A stretch of 48,084 nt of DNA from Clostridium sp. UBA2485 (lineage in GTDB: Bacteria > Bacillota > Clostridia > Clostridiales > Clostridiaceae): the NCBI RefSeq assembly GCF_002341865.1, contig NZ_DDOV01000031.1:112725-160808 (forward strand). The letters run 5' to 3'. The number at the start of each line of letters is the position of its first letter. The first letter of the stretch is position 1. The translations under genes were made by a program, and so were the position numbers. The notes under the pieces are model-generated. The model ran no database searches and was not told where the DNA came from. It worked only from the letters and a program-made list of their open reading frames with translations. Positions 16,448 through 25,800 of the stretch are shown here, piece after piece.

Positions 16448-17669
16448 AGCCTAACCACCTCCTTACATTTTTTAAAGCTTCAATAAATATATCTACTTCT
16501 TCAAAGGTATTATAAAAATAAAAACTAGCTCTGGAAGTTGAGTTTACTCCTAAATACTTCATTAAAGGTTGAGCACAATGGTGACCTGCTCTAACTGCAA
16601 CACCATAACTATCTAAAATTGTAGCTACGTCATGAGGATGAATATCTTTTATTCCAAAGGATATAACCGAACTCCTATCTTTCATAGTTTGGGGACCGTA
16701 AATAGTTATGAAAGGTAGTTCTTTCATTTTTTCTAATGCGTAACTAGTTAATTCTTCTTCTCTCTTTTTTATATTATCAAAGCCTATATTTTCTAAATAA
16801 TCAATGGCAGCAGCAAGTCCAACTGCTCCTTCAACATTTTGAGTTCCTGCTTCTAACTTGTATGGAAGTTCTGCAAAGGTAGCCCTATCTTCCCAAACAT
16901 ACTCTATCATGTCTCCGCCAAATAAAAATGGAGGCATTTTATCTAAAATATGCTCTTTTCCATATAATACTCCAATGCCCATTGGAGCCAGCATTTTATG
17001 GCCTGAAAATACCATGAAATCTGCATCTAGAGCTTTTACATCTACTTTCATATGAGGTACACTTTGAGCTCCATCTAAAATAACTAATGCGCCTTTTGAG
17101 TGAGCATAACTAATAATTTCATCTACAGGATTTATAGTACCTAGTGCATTTGAAATATGAGTTATACCCACAATTTTAGTTTTTTCAGAAATCTTTGATT
17201 TAACCTCTTCCATAGAAAGCTTACCTTCATTGTCAATATACATATATTTGAGTATTGCACCTTTGGCTTTTGCTACTTGCTGCCAAGGGAGTATATTACT
17301 ATGATGCTCTGCAATGGATAGAACTATTTCATCACCCTCATTTATAAAATTCATACCATAGGAATAAGCTATTAGATTAAGGGCTTCCGTAGCGTTTTTA
17401 GTAAATATAATTTCACTGCTTTTTGAAGCATTAATAAAATTTTTTACCTTTACTCTTGAACTTTCATAGGCATCTGTAGCAAAAACACTTAGAGCATGAG
17501 CACCTCTATGAGGATTTGCATTGTATTTTTCATAATATTTATCTATAGCTTCAATGACTTGTTTTGGTTTATGTGTTGTTGCAGCATTATCTAGATACAC
17601 TAAAGGCTTTCCATTTACACTTTCTAAAAGTATTGGGAAATCTTTTCTTAATTCTTCAAATTTACCCAT
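16437..17669 (-). CDS. sufS: SufS cysteine desulfurase
   Basis: A 410-residue group II cysteine desulfurase. Lys225 in SGHKML is the PLP Schiff-base lysine and Cys365 in RAGHHCAQPL carries the persulfide. Early motifs YLDNAATTHKP and AEHHSNILPW are intact. It takes sulfur from cysteine, with SufU as acceptor. GGAGGC precedes the ATG, which lies within the last bases of sufD. Length is normal and no key residue is missing. Confidence 0.96.
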   Translation of the reverse strand: MGKFEELRKDFPILLESVNGKPLVYLDNAATTHKPKQVIEAIDKYYEKYNANPHRGAHALSVFATDAYESSRVKVKNFINASKSSEIIFTKNATEALNLIAYSYGMNFINEGDEIVLSIAEHHSNILPWQQVAKAKGAILKYMYIDNEGKLSMEEVKSKISEKTKIVGITHISNALGTINPVDEIISYAHSKGALVILDGAQSVPHMKVDVKALDADFMVFSGHKMLAPMGIGVLYGKEHILDKMPPFLFGGDMIEYVWEDRATFAELPYKLEAGTQNVEGAVGLAAAIDYLENIGFDNIKKREEELTSYALEKMKELPFITIYGPQTMKDRSSVISFGIKDIHPHDVATILDSYGVAVRAGHHCAQPLMKYLGVNSTSRASFYFYNTFEEVDIFIEALKNVRRWLGYAS

Positions 17670-18747
17670 TTATAAGCCTCCTTTGAATTTCTGTATCAAT
17701 TTCTTCTTTTATTTCTTCAACTGGAATTAGATCTATAATAGGTCTAAAATTAGCTTCAATTATAAGCTTTTTAGCCTCTTTTTCACTAAAACCTCTGCTC
17801 ATTAGGTAATAAAGTTTATTTTCATCAATTTTTCCTGCGCTAGCAGCATGCATTCCTTCTACATCATCCTCGTCACAAAGTAGTAATGGTATAGCATCTG
17901 ATTTTACAGTAGAATCTAGAAGAGTTACATATTCTTCTTCAGAACCCTTAGATCGAGCAGAACCTTTTTTAAAGTTAAGAGTTCCTCTAAATATTTTTTT
18001 AGAATTATCCATTAATACACCTTTACATATAATATTGCTATTTGTTCTCATTGCTTTATGTAGAATTTCATAGCTCAAATCAATAACTCTATTTCCATCT
18101 CCAAGGTAAATAGAATTTACATTAGTTTCTCCAGAGGTATCTTTTAACTCTGAAATAAAATTAGTAACACTGAATTTGCTGCCTAAGTTAATCTCTATAA
18201 AATTAACTTTTGCTCCATATTCGCAAATAGCTACGTTTGAATCAAAATTATGACTATCATCATTTAGAGTTTGAATTTTTATTAAATTAACTTCTGAACC
18301 TTTTTTGGCTAAGACTCTTGTAACTCCATTATGAAAAACAACTTCGTCGCCTTTATATTGAATAATTATATTTACTTTAGAGTTTTCTTCAGCAATAATC
18401 AAATTATTATCTATTAAATTATTTTTATCAATTATATGCTCAATCCTAATTGGTTCTTTTTCCTGTCCATTAGCTTTAATAACCATAGAAGAATTATAAT
18501 TGTTTAAAGCATAATCCTTAACTTCTTTAGATACTCCATAATTTATAGCTTCAAATCCAAAGTCGTCTAAAAGCTCTTTAGCATTAGGGGTAGTGTCTAT
18601 GGAAATAGCTTTTGGTGATATTATATTTGTATTATTGTATTCTCCAACTGTAGGTAGGGAATAAGTATCAATTGAGATATCATTAACTTTAAGCCATCTC
18701 CAAGTAATAACTGGAAGTGTATTTAAGTTTTTAAATTTAAGTTTCAT
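17662..18747 (-). CDS. sufD: SufD, Fe-S assembly scaffold subunit
   Basis: A 361-residue SufB/SufD-family protein forming the beta-helix partner of SufB in the SufBCD scaffold. The C-terminal pattern (KIDENKLYYLMSRGFSEKEAKKLII) mirrors that of SufB, as expected for paralogues. It is shorter and more diverged than SufB, which is why I call it SufD. It sits 12 bases after sufB and overlaps sufS by 8 bases. The ribosome site is GGAGGGAAA. Confidence 0.93.
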   Translation of the reverse strand: MKLKFKNLNTLPVITWRWLKVNDISIDTYSLPTVGEYNNTNIISPKAISIDTTPNAKELLDDFGFEAINYGVSKEVKDYALNNYNSSMVIKANGQEKEPIRIEHIIDKNNLIDNNLIIAEENSKVNIIIQYKGDEVVFHNGVTRVLAKKGSEVNLIKIQTLNDDSHNFDSNVAICEYGAKVNFIEINLGSKFSVTNFISELKDTSGETNVNSIYLGDGNRVIDLSYEILHKAMRTNSNIICKGVLMDNSKKIFRGTLNFKKGSARSKGSEEEYVTLLDSTVKSDAIPLLLCDEDDVEGMHAASAGKIDENKLYYLMSRGFSEKEAKKLIIEANFRPIIDLIPVEEIKEEIDTEIQRRLING

Positions 18748-18759
18748 TTAATTTCCCTC

Positions 18760-20169
18760 CTAACCTATTGTTCCTTCAAGCTCAAGCTTGATTAAATTAT
18801 TCATTTCCACAGCATATTCAAGAGGAAGTTCTTTAGATATTGGTTCAACAAATCCACGAACTATCATTGCTTTAGCTTCCGCTTCACTTATACCTCTGCT
18901 CATTAGATAGAATATAGCTTCATCACTAATCCTTCCAATTTTAGCTTCATGTCCTAAGTCTACTTCATCATTCATAATATCCATAACTGGAACAGTGTCT
19001 GATTTAGATATATTGTCAAGCATTAAAGATTCACAAGAAACTGTTGATTTAGAGTGATGTGCATTAGGTGATATTTTTACAGCACCTCTATATACAGCTA
19101 TTCCTCCATCCTTTGAAATGGATTTTGTATTTATATTAGAAGATGTATATGGAGCTGCATGAATTACCTTAGCACCTGTATCTAGTTCTTGACCTTTACC
19201 TGCAAAAGTAATACCTGTAAATTCGCATTTTGCTCTTTCACCTTTTAATACACTCATAGGGTAAAGCATAGAAATCTTTGAACCAAAGGAACCTGATACC
19301 CATTCAATAGTTCCATCTTTTTCTACTATTGCTCTTTTAGTATTTAAGTTATACATATTTCTTGACCAGTTTTCAATAGTGCTATATCTAAGTTTTGCAC
19401 CTTCTTTTACAAATAGCTCAACACAACCCGCGTGAAGATTATTTACTGAATATTTAGGAGCGGAGCAACCTTCTATAAAGTGAAGATTAGCGCCTTTTTC
19501 AACAATTATTAGAGTATGTTCAAATTGTCCTGCACCTGGTGCATTTAATCTAAAATAAGATTGAAGTGGAATGTCTACATTAACACCTTCTGGAACGTAA
19601 ACAAATGAACCTCCAGACCATACAGCACCATGTAGGGCAGCAAATTTATGATCTGATGGGGGAACACATTTCATAAAATATTCTTTAACAATATCCTCAT
19701 ACTCTTTAATAGCAGATTCCATATCGGTGTAAACAACACCTTGTTTTACTAAGTCTTCCTTTATACTATGATAAACTACTTCAGAGTCATATTGTGCACC
19801 AACACCTGCTAGAGAAGCTTTTTCAGCTTCTGGTATTCCCAAAAGGTCAAAGGTCATTTTAATATCTTTTGGCACTTCATCCCAGCTTGCCTTCATATCT
19901 GTATCTGGTTTTACATAGGTTACAATATTTTCAATATTTAAACTAGAAATATCTGGTCCCCATGTAGGAACATCTAATTGATTATAAATTTCTAAAGATT
20001 TTAGTCTAAATTCAGTCATCCATTCTGGTTCATTTTTTTCTGATGAAATAGAACGAATAATATCTTCAGTTAGTCCGCTATCTACTTTATAGCTATATCT
20101 AACTTCATTTTTTATATCATATATACCTCTGTCTACATCTTCAACATAGGTTTTATTTCTTTTTTCCAA
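18760..20169 (-). CDS. sufB: SufB, Fe-S assembly scaffold subunit
   Basis: A 469-residue SufB, the core scaffold on which the Fe-S cluster is built. Recognisable segments are DVPTWGPDIS, KCVPPSDHKFAALHGAVWSGG, and the C-terminal LGHEAKIGRISDEAIFYLMSRGISE. The start appears to be TTG at 20169, preceded by AGGTGGTGAG; no in-frame ATG fits the N-terminus, which begins EKRNKTYVEDVDRGIYD like other SufB proteins. An inefficient TTG could set subunit ratios. 18 bases separate it from sufC. Confidence 0.95.
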   Translation of the reverse strand: MEKRNKTYVEDVDRGIYDIKNEVRYSYKVDSGLTEDIIRSISSEKNEPEWMTEFRLKSLEIYNQLDVPTWGPDISSLNIENIVTYVKPDTDMKASWDEVPKDIKMTFDLLGIPEAEKASLAGVGAQYDSEVVYHSIKEDLVKQGVVYTDMESAIKEYEDIVKEYFMKCVPPSDHKFAALHGAVWSGGSFVYVPEGVNVDIPLQSYFRLNAPGAGQFEHTLIIVEKGANLHFIEGCSAPKYSVNNLHAGCVELFVKEGAKLRYSTIENWSRNMYNLNTKRAIVEKDGTIEWVSGSFGSKISMLYPMSVLKGERAKCEFTGITFAGKGQELDTGAKVIHAAPYTSSNINTKSISKDGGIAVYRGAVKISPNAHHSKSTVSCESLMLDNISKSDTVPVMDIMNDEVDLGHEAKIGRISDEAIFYLMSRGISEAEAKAMIVRGFVEPISKELPLEYAVEMNNLIKLELEGTIG

Positions 20170-20187
20170 ACCATCTCACCACCTATT

Positions 20188-20925
20188 CTATTTATAAGCC
20201 TCATAACCATTTGATTGAATTTCTTCTATAAGCTCTACTCCACCGGTTTTAACGATTTTACCATCAACTAATATGTGAACAAAATCTGGTTTTAGATGCT
20301 CTAAAATATTATTGTGGTGAGTTATTATTAGAATAGATCTATCACCATTTACAAGCATTTTAACACCTTCAGATACAACCTTAACAGCATCCACATCTAA
20401 TCCTGAATCAGTTTCATCAAGAATTGCTAGTTTAGGCTCAAGGATTGCCATTTGTAGAATTTCATTTTTCTTTTTTTCGCCGCCAGAAAATCCAACATTT
20501 AAGTATCTACTTGCATAAGATTCGTCCATTTTTAACATTGACATCTTCTCTCTTAGGTCTTTTCTAAAACTCATCATTTTAAGAACCGTTCCTGAAACAG
20601 CGGCCCTTGAAGTTCTTAAAAAGTTTTCAACGGTAATTCCAGGAATCTCCTCTGGATATTGAAAGGATAGAAATATTCCTTTTTTAGCTTTTTCATCTGG
20701 GCCAAGTTCATTTATAATTTCCCCTTCAAATTCTATTATCCCTTCAGAAATTTTATATTTTGGATGGCTCATCAGTGTGTTAGCAAGGGTAGATTTACCA
20801 GCACCATTAGGTCCCATAATTACATGAATCTCACCCTTATTTATTTCTAAGTTTAAGCCTTTTAAAATTTCTTTATCTTCAACTTTGCTGTGTAAATTAT
20901 TTATTTTAAGTAGTTTCTCTGACAT
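20188..20925 (-). CDS. sufC: SufC, ATPase of the SufBCD complex
   Basis: A 245-residue ABC-type ATPase that is soluble and drives SufBD rearrangement during cluster assembly. Walker A is GPNGAGKS at residues 38-45, the signature FSGGEKKKNEILQM is the SufC form, and LAILDETDSGLD supplies Walker B (ETDSG in place of EPTSG is typical for SufC). First gene of the operon, with AAAGGAGAT as ribosome site. Confidence 0.96.
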   Translation of the reverse strand: MSEKLLKINNLHSKVEDKEILKGLNLEINKGEIHVIMGPNGAGKSTLANTLMSHPKYKISEGIIEFEGEIINELGPDEKAKKGIFLSFQYPEEIPGITVENFLRTSRAAVSGTVLKMMSFRKDLREKMSMLKMDESYASRYLNVGFSGGEKKKNEILQMAILEPKLAILDETDSGLDVDAVKVVSEGVKMLVNGDRSILIITHHNNILEHLKPDFVHILVDGKIVKTGGVELIEEIQSNGYEAYK

Positions 20926-20949
20926 TTTTATATCTCCTTTGAATTATAT

Positions 20950-20966
20950 CAGAGTTAAATACTCTG
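20950..20966 (-). promoter_or_regulatory. Perfect inverted repeat in the suf leader
   Basis: CAGAGT-N5-ACTCTG lies between the transcription start and the sufC ribosome site, a position suited to an operator or a small leader hairpin. I do not recognise it as a known Fe-S regulator site. Confidence 0.5.
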
Positions 20967-20983
20967 AATTAATATATATTTAT

Positions 20984-21012
20984 ATCATACTACTTTGCTC
21001 GGAATTAGTCAA
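20984..21012 (-). promoter_or_regulatory. Sigma-A promoter of the suf operon
   Basis: Read on the minus strand: -35 TTGACT, exactly 17 bases, -10 TATGAT. Both boxes miss consensus by one base. The start is expected near 20977, about 50 bases before sufC. Confidence 0.8.
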
Positions 21013-21221
21013 AAGCTTTTTAATATATTTAATGTATAAAGATACTAATAAAAAATTAGGCTTATAAAGCTATATAAAAGGATAAATTAATAGTAAGCTT
21101 TTCGAACTATAGCGACTTTTATAATGAAATTAAATACATATTTAAATGAAGTTTTACAAAAGTTACTAATTTAATGTTAAAATAGGTCTATATAAAAATG
21201 ATTTTTCGGAGGTGTTTAATT

Positions 21222-22451
21222 ATGAAAGAAGAAATGTTAAAAAAATATGCGAGATTGGCAGTTAAAACAGGAGTTAACATACAAGAAAATCAAACACTTG
21301 TAATAATGTCACCAATAGAGTGTGCTCCTTTTACTAGAATGATTTCTGAAGTTGCTTATAAAGAAGGGGCAAGGGAAGTTATAATTCATTGGTCTGATGA
21401 AATATCAGCAAAAATTAGATACATGAATGCCAGCACTGAGGTTTTAAGTGAAGTAGCACCTTGGCAGGTGGATTCTTTAATTCATTATGCAAAGGATGGT
21501 GCTGCATTTTTAAGCATATCTGCATCAGATCCAGAGCTTATGAAAGAAGTACCAACTGAAAAAATTTCTACTTCAATGAAAGCAAGGCAAATAGGATTAA
21601 AAGAATTTAATAAGAGATTGATGACTAATGAAAACCCATGGTCAATCGTTTCAATCCCTACAAGGGCATGGGCTAAAAAGGTATTTCCAAACCTTTCAGA
21701 GGAAGAGGCTGTGGAAAAGCTTTGGGAGGCAATATTTAAAATAGTTAGAGTGGATAAGGAAGATCCAGTGGAAGCTTGGAATGAACATAAAAATAATCTT
21801 AAAGTAAAAATGGATTTTTTAAACTTAAAGAACTTTAAATCTATTTATTTTAAGAACTCATTAGGAACAGATTTAAAAATGGAACTTCCAGAAAATCATC
21901 TTTGGGTTGGAGGAGCAGAGAAAAGTTCTGAGGGAATTGAATTCATAGCTAATATGCCAACAGAAGAAATATTCTCAATGCCCAAAAGAGATGGAGTAAA
22001 TGGTGTTGTATTTAGTTCAAAACCATTAAACTATGCTGGGAATCTTATAGAAAACTTCTCTTTAACTTTTAAAGATGGAAAAATAATAGATTTTACAGCT
22101 GAAAGAGGATATGAGTCATTAAAAAGTTTAATTGAAACTGATGAAGGTTCACATTATTTAGGTGAAGTTGCACTTGTACCTTTTGATTCTCCTATTTCAA
22201 ACTCAGGAATAATTTTCTTTAACACATTATATGATGAAAATGCTTCTTGCCATTTTGCTATAGGAAGAGCTTATAGTCTATGTGTTAAAGATGGAGATAA
22301 AATGACTGAAGAAGAATTATTAAAGGCTGGAGCAAATAATTCTTTAACTCACGTAGACTTTATGCTAGGTACAGAGGATTTAGATATAGTTGGAACTACT
22401 TATAATGGAGAGTCAGTTCAAATCTTTAAAGATGGAAACTGGGCATTTTAA
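21222..22451 (+). CDS. M29 family aminopeptidase (AmpS/PepS type)
   Basis: A 409-residue metallo-aminopeptidase of the thermophilic M29 family; cytoplasmic. Recognisable parts are the N-terminal YARLAVKTGVNIQENQTLVI, the ERGYESLKSLIETDEGSHYLGE stretch and FFNTLYDENASCHFAIGRAYS, which contain the Glu and His metal ligands; LTHVDFMLG provides the His-Asp near the end. I chose the ATG at 21222 because CGGAGGTG lies 8 bases before it; the longer reading begins in the leader. Single gene. It releases N-terminal residues from peptides in amino acid recycling. Confidence 0.93.
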   Translation: MKEEMLKKYARLAVKTGVNIQENQTLVIMSPIECAPFTRMISEVAYKEGAREVIIHWSDEISAKIRYMNASTEVLSEVAPWQVDSLIHYAKDGAAFLSISASDPELMKEVPTEKISTSMKARQIGLKEFNKRLMTNENPWSIVSIPTRAWAKKVFPNLSEEEAVEKLWEAIFKIVRVDKEDPVEAWNEHKNNLKVKMDFLNLKNFKSIYFKNSLGTDLKMELPENHLWVGGAEKSSEGIEFIANMPTEEIFSMPKRDGVNGVVFSSKPLNYAGNLIENFSLTFKDGKIIDFTAERGYESLKSLIETDEGSHYLGEVALVPFDSPISNSGIIFFNTLYDENASCHFAIGRAYSLCVKDGDKMTEEELLKAGANNSLTHVDFMLGTEDLDIVGTTYNGESVQIFKDGNWAF

Positions 22452-22527
22452 AGAGGAATTTGTAATTTAGACAAATAGATAACGAAATAAATATATATAT
22501 AACAGTAAAATATCTTAACCTCTTAAA

Positions 22528-22677
22528 GATTAAGAATTAATAGTTAAGAATACGAATTCAGGAAAGAATTCACTAAAGGTGAATTTCTTAAAATAAAATT
22601 TATTTAAAAAAAACTACAAAGACTTTGGTCTTGGAGTTTTAACCATAATTCTTCACTTTTCATCCTTAATTCGCATT
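22528..22677. repeat. Second structured MITE-like element
   Basis: Imperfect terminal inverted repeats of about 27 bases (left from 22528, right ending at 22677) enclose several small hairpins, for example around AAGAATTCAC and AAACTACAAAGAC. It shares the plan, not the exact sequence, of the element at 10849-11034. Confidence 0.5.
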
Positions 22678-22768
22678 CATAGAAAAGGATTTCTGCTATG
22701 AAAATTAAAATTATGTATAAGCTTAATTTTAATTAAGAAGCCCTATATAAGGTATTTATATAATAGAA

Positions 22769-22820
22769 ATGGTCAAGATAAAAATAGATTAAAGCCTATT
22801 TTTATCTTGACTTTTTTATT
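22769..22820 (+). terminator. Strong terminator before the large operon
   Basis: A 17-base arm starting GGTCAAGATAAAAATAG pairs with its complement around an 8-base loop, then CTTTTTTATT. It insulates the 22881-29982 operon from the aminopeptidase. Confidence 0.85.
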
Positions 22821-22840
22821 GAATTAAAGAATTTAAAATA

Positions 22841-22849
22841 TGATATAAT
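22841..22849 (+). promoter_or_regulatory. Extended -10 promoter of the large operon
   Basis: TGATATAAT is a perfect extended -10 element, 32 bases before the start codon. The -35 is poor (TTGAAT at 19 bases). Confidence 0.55.
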
Positions 22850-22880
22850 TTATTTACAGTGTAATAAAGGAGTGAGATTA

Positions 22881-25800
22881 GTGGAAGTAAATTTTGAAAA
22901 TATTTACGCTCGTATTCAGAGAAAAGTTTTAAGTGTTAAATGGATTAATAAAGTAAATTTAGATAAGATTATTATAGATTCTCATATAAAATCCGAGTAT
23001 TTTGTGGCAAAGTTAAAAGAAATGATTTTTAAAAAGGATTATACAGCAAAGTCGACATTGGTATTATTAAAACCATTGATCTTAGAATTATCCTCTAAAG
23101 ATATATTAGAAAATTCAGAAAATGATCTACTTTTATACCTATATGAATACTCACTATCAAAAGTTTTTCCCGAAGCAGTAAGTGTTGAATTAAATGCTAA
23201 TTTAGACTCTATTTGTAATCTTTATTTTAGAGTTCTTAGAATAATTACAGTCTTTGAAAAACACTGTAATGGAGAAAAATTTATCTCTAAATATCCTATG
23301 GAATTTTTAAAAGATGAAGAATTAGAATTTCTTGAATATAGTGACGAGTACTTAAGATTTGTTAAAGCCTTTGAGGATTCTTATATCTATGAAATGATGA
23401 AAGTAAATGGAGAAATAACAGGATTTAATACTTTAGAACATATTTCTGGAGTTCATTACTTAGCTATGTACATTGCAAGACAAGTTAAACACCAAGGACT
23501 TAAGGTAGATTTAGGAAGAGTTTCTGGAAGTGCTGCTGGTCATGATATAGGAAAGTATGGGTGCAAGAAAAATGAAATGAAAAGGGTCCCTTATTTACAT
23601 TATTATTATTCTGATGTTTGGTTTAAAAAGCATAGTATAAACTATATAAGAAATATTGCTATCAATCATTCAACTTGGGATCTTGAGTTTGAAAATCTTT
23701 CTCTTGAAAGTCTTATTTTAATATATTCAGACTTTAGAGTTAAAAATAGACAAATAAACAACAAAAATGAAATGCACATATTCTCTCTTAAGGAATCTTT
23801 TGATGTAATTTTAAGTAAGCTTGATAATGTAGATGAAACCAAGGAAAAGCGTTATAGAAGAGTTTATTCAAAGCTTAGGGATTTTGAGAAGTTCTTACAG
23901 TCAATTAATGTTGAAACTGAAGTTAAAGATATAGATTTAAAGAGTATGAAGAAGATAAAAGAGCCGTTATATTCTCTTAATCAGGGCGAGGAAATCGTTG
24001 ATAATTTAAAATATATGGCCATAAACCACAATATAAATCTAATGTATATTTTAAGAGATGAACATTCATTAAATACTATTATTGAAGAAGCTAGAAGCGA
24101 AAAGAATTGGAAAAGTTTAAGAGAATATATAAGAATATTTGAGGAGTATTCCACCTATTTAACTCAAAAACAAAAAATCCAGACTATAAATTTCTTATAT
24201 GAAAATCTTGTTCATCCTGAAGATGATATAAGACGTCACTCTGCTGAAATTATTGGTAAGCTTATTGCTATATTAGATGAAGAATATAGAAAAGAATTAC
24301 CGGAAGGCGCGGTAGATGATTTTTTTAATATTGATAGTAAGGATGTATTAAGAAAGTATATAGATAAAATATTATTTCCAAGTCATAAAATTATATCAAG
24401 CCACAGATATTGGATTGGGTATAGCTTAAGTACATTAATAAAATCTCTATTTGAGAATTGTGGAGAAAATAAAAAAGAAGAATATAAGGAAGTGATTCTA
24501 AGCTATTATGAAAGTTTTAAATATAAAAATTCAGATAATTTATTATTTCTAATTGAAAGTGCTAATTATATTCCAATAGATAAAGAGGATAAGCTTTTAG
24601 ATAAATTATATATTTTTATATTTACTATGTTAAAAAAGAGAAATATAACATTAAGACTTTCCACTTTAGGTTTATGTATTAATTTAATGGAAAAATTAAA
24701 TGATGAATCAGTATTTGTAATTCACTTAAAAGACTATTTATATTCTGTTAGTGCTAAAAGCAGTTATGGTGCTGAAATCTTATTAAGATATCGACTTTCA
24801 CAAAAATTAAGTTTAAAAGATTTAGAATACAACTTAAAAGAAAATTTACAAGTTCAAAAGAAAAATATACAAGAAATTTATCTAAGTAATTTAAAATCTG
24901 CTACTGAATGGAGTGTAAAAAAGTATCAGATAGAATTAATTCTGGAATTTGTAAAAAACCATAAAGAAATCAATGCATTGCAGGCATCAATACATTTTTG
25001 TAATTTGCTTAAGGTAAGTGCTGTAGAAGAAGTTAGAGTTAGTGCTGGAAAAGCAATTGTTGAAATAATGGATTTTTTGTCTTTTTCTGAAAGAAATGAA
25101 GTTGCTATAGAACTTTTAAGATCACTAGAAATAGAAGGCCATAAGATAACTGAATATATACCAAGATATTTAGGGCAAGTCCTTCTTTATATACCACCAA
25201 AAGAATTTGATGAGATAATTGATGATTTAGCCTTTAAGGTTAAAATAGCAAAGCCTTCAGTAAAGACCTTAATGCTAAAAACTATAGGAGTAGTTTTAGA
25301 GTATTATAAATGTTATGGTAAAAGATTTAATGAACCAGAAAAAATATTAAATAAGAGAAAAAATACACTTCTTAGTATTCTTTTAAATGGGCTTGGTGAC
25401 TATATAAATGAGGTTAAAAGAAGTGCCTTTACCACTATTGGAAAAGTTATTTTTGGCTCTAAGATTTTATCGTTAAAAGAAAAGAAAAATTATTTTGATC
25501 TTTTAGCTAAAAAGATATTGACTCTTGTTATAAATGATGAGAAGGAAGATTTATTTTTTCTTTCAAATGCAGCAGGATTAGCTCACATATATAGATTTAT
25601 TGCTGATTATAATTTTTTTATTGGAAAGTTTAATATGGAGATACCACAGAAAATTGCATTTTTCCCAGGAACATTTGATCCATTTTCCCTCAGTCATAAA
25701 GAAATTGCAAAGACAATTAGGAATTTGGGATATGAAGTTTATCTTTCAGTAGATGAATTTTCTTGGTCTAAAAAAACTTTACCCCATTTATTAAGAAGAA

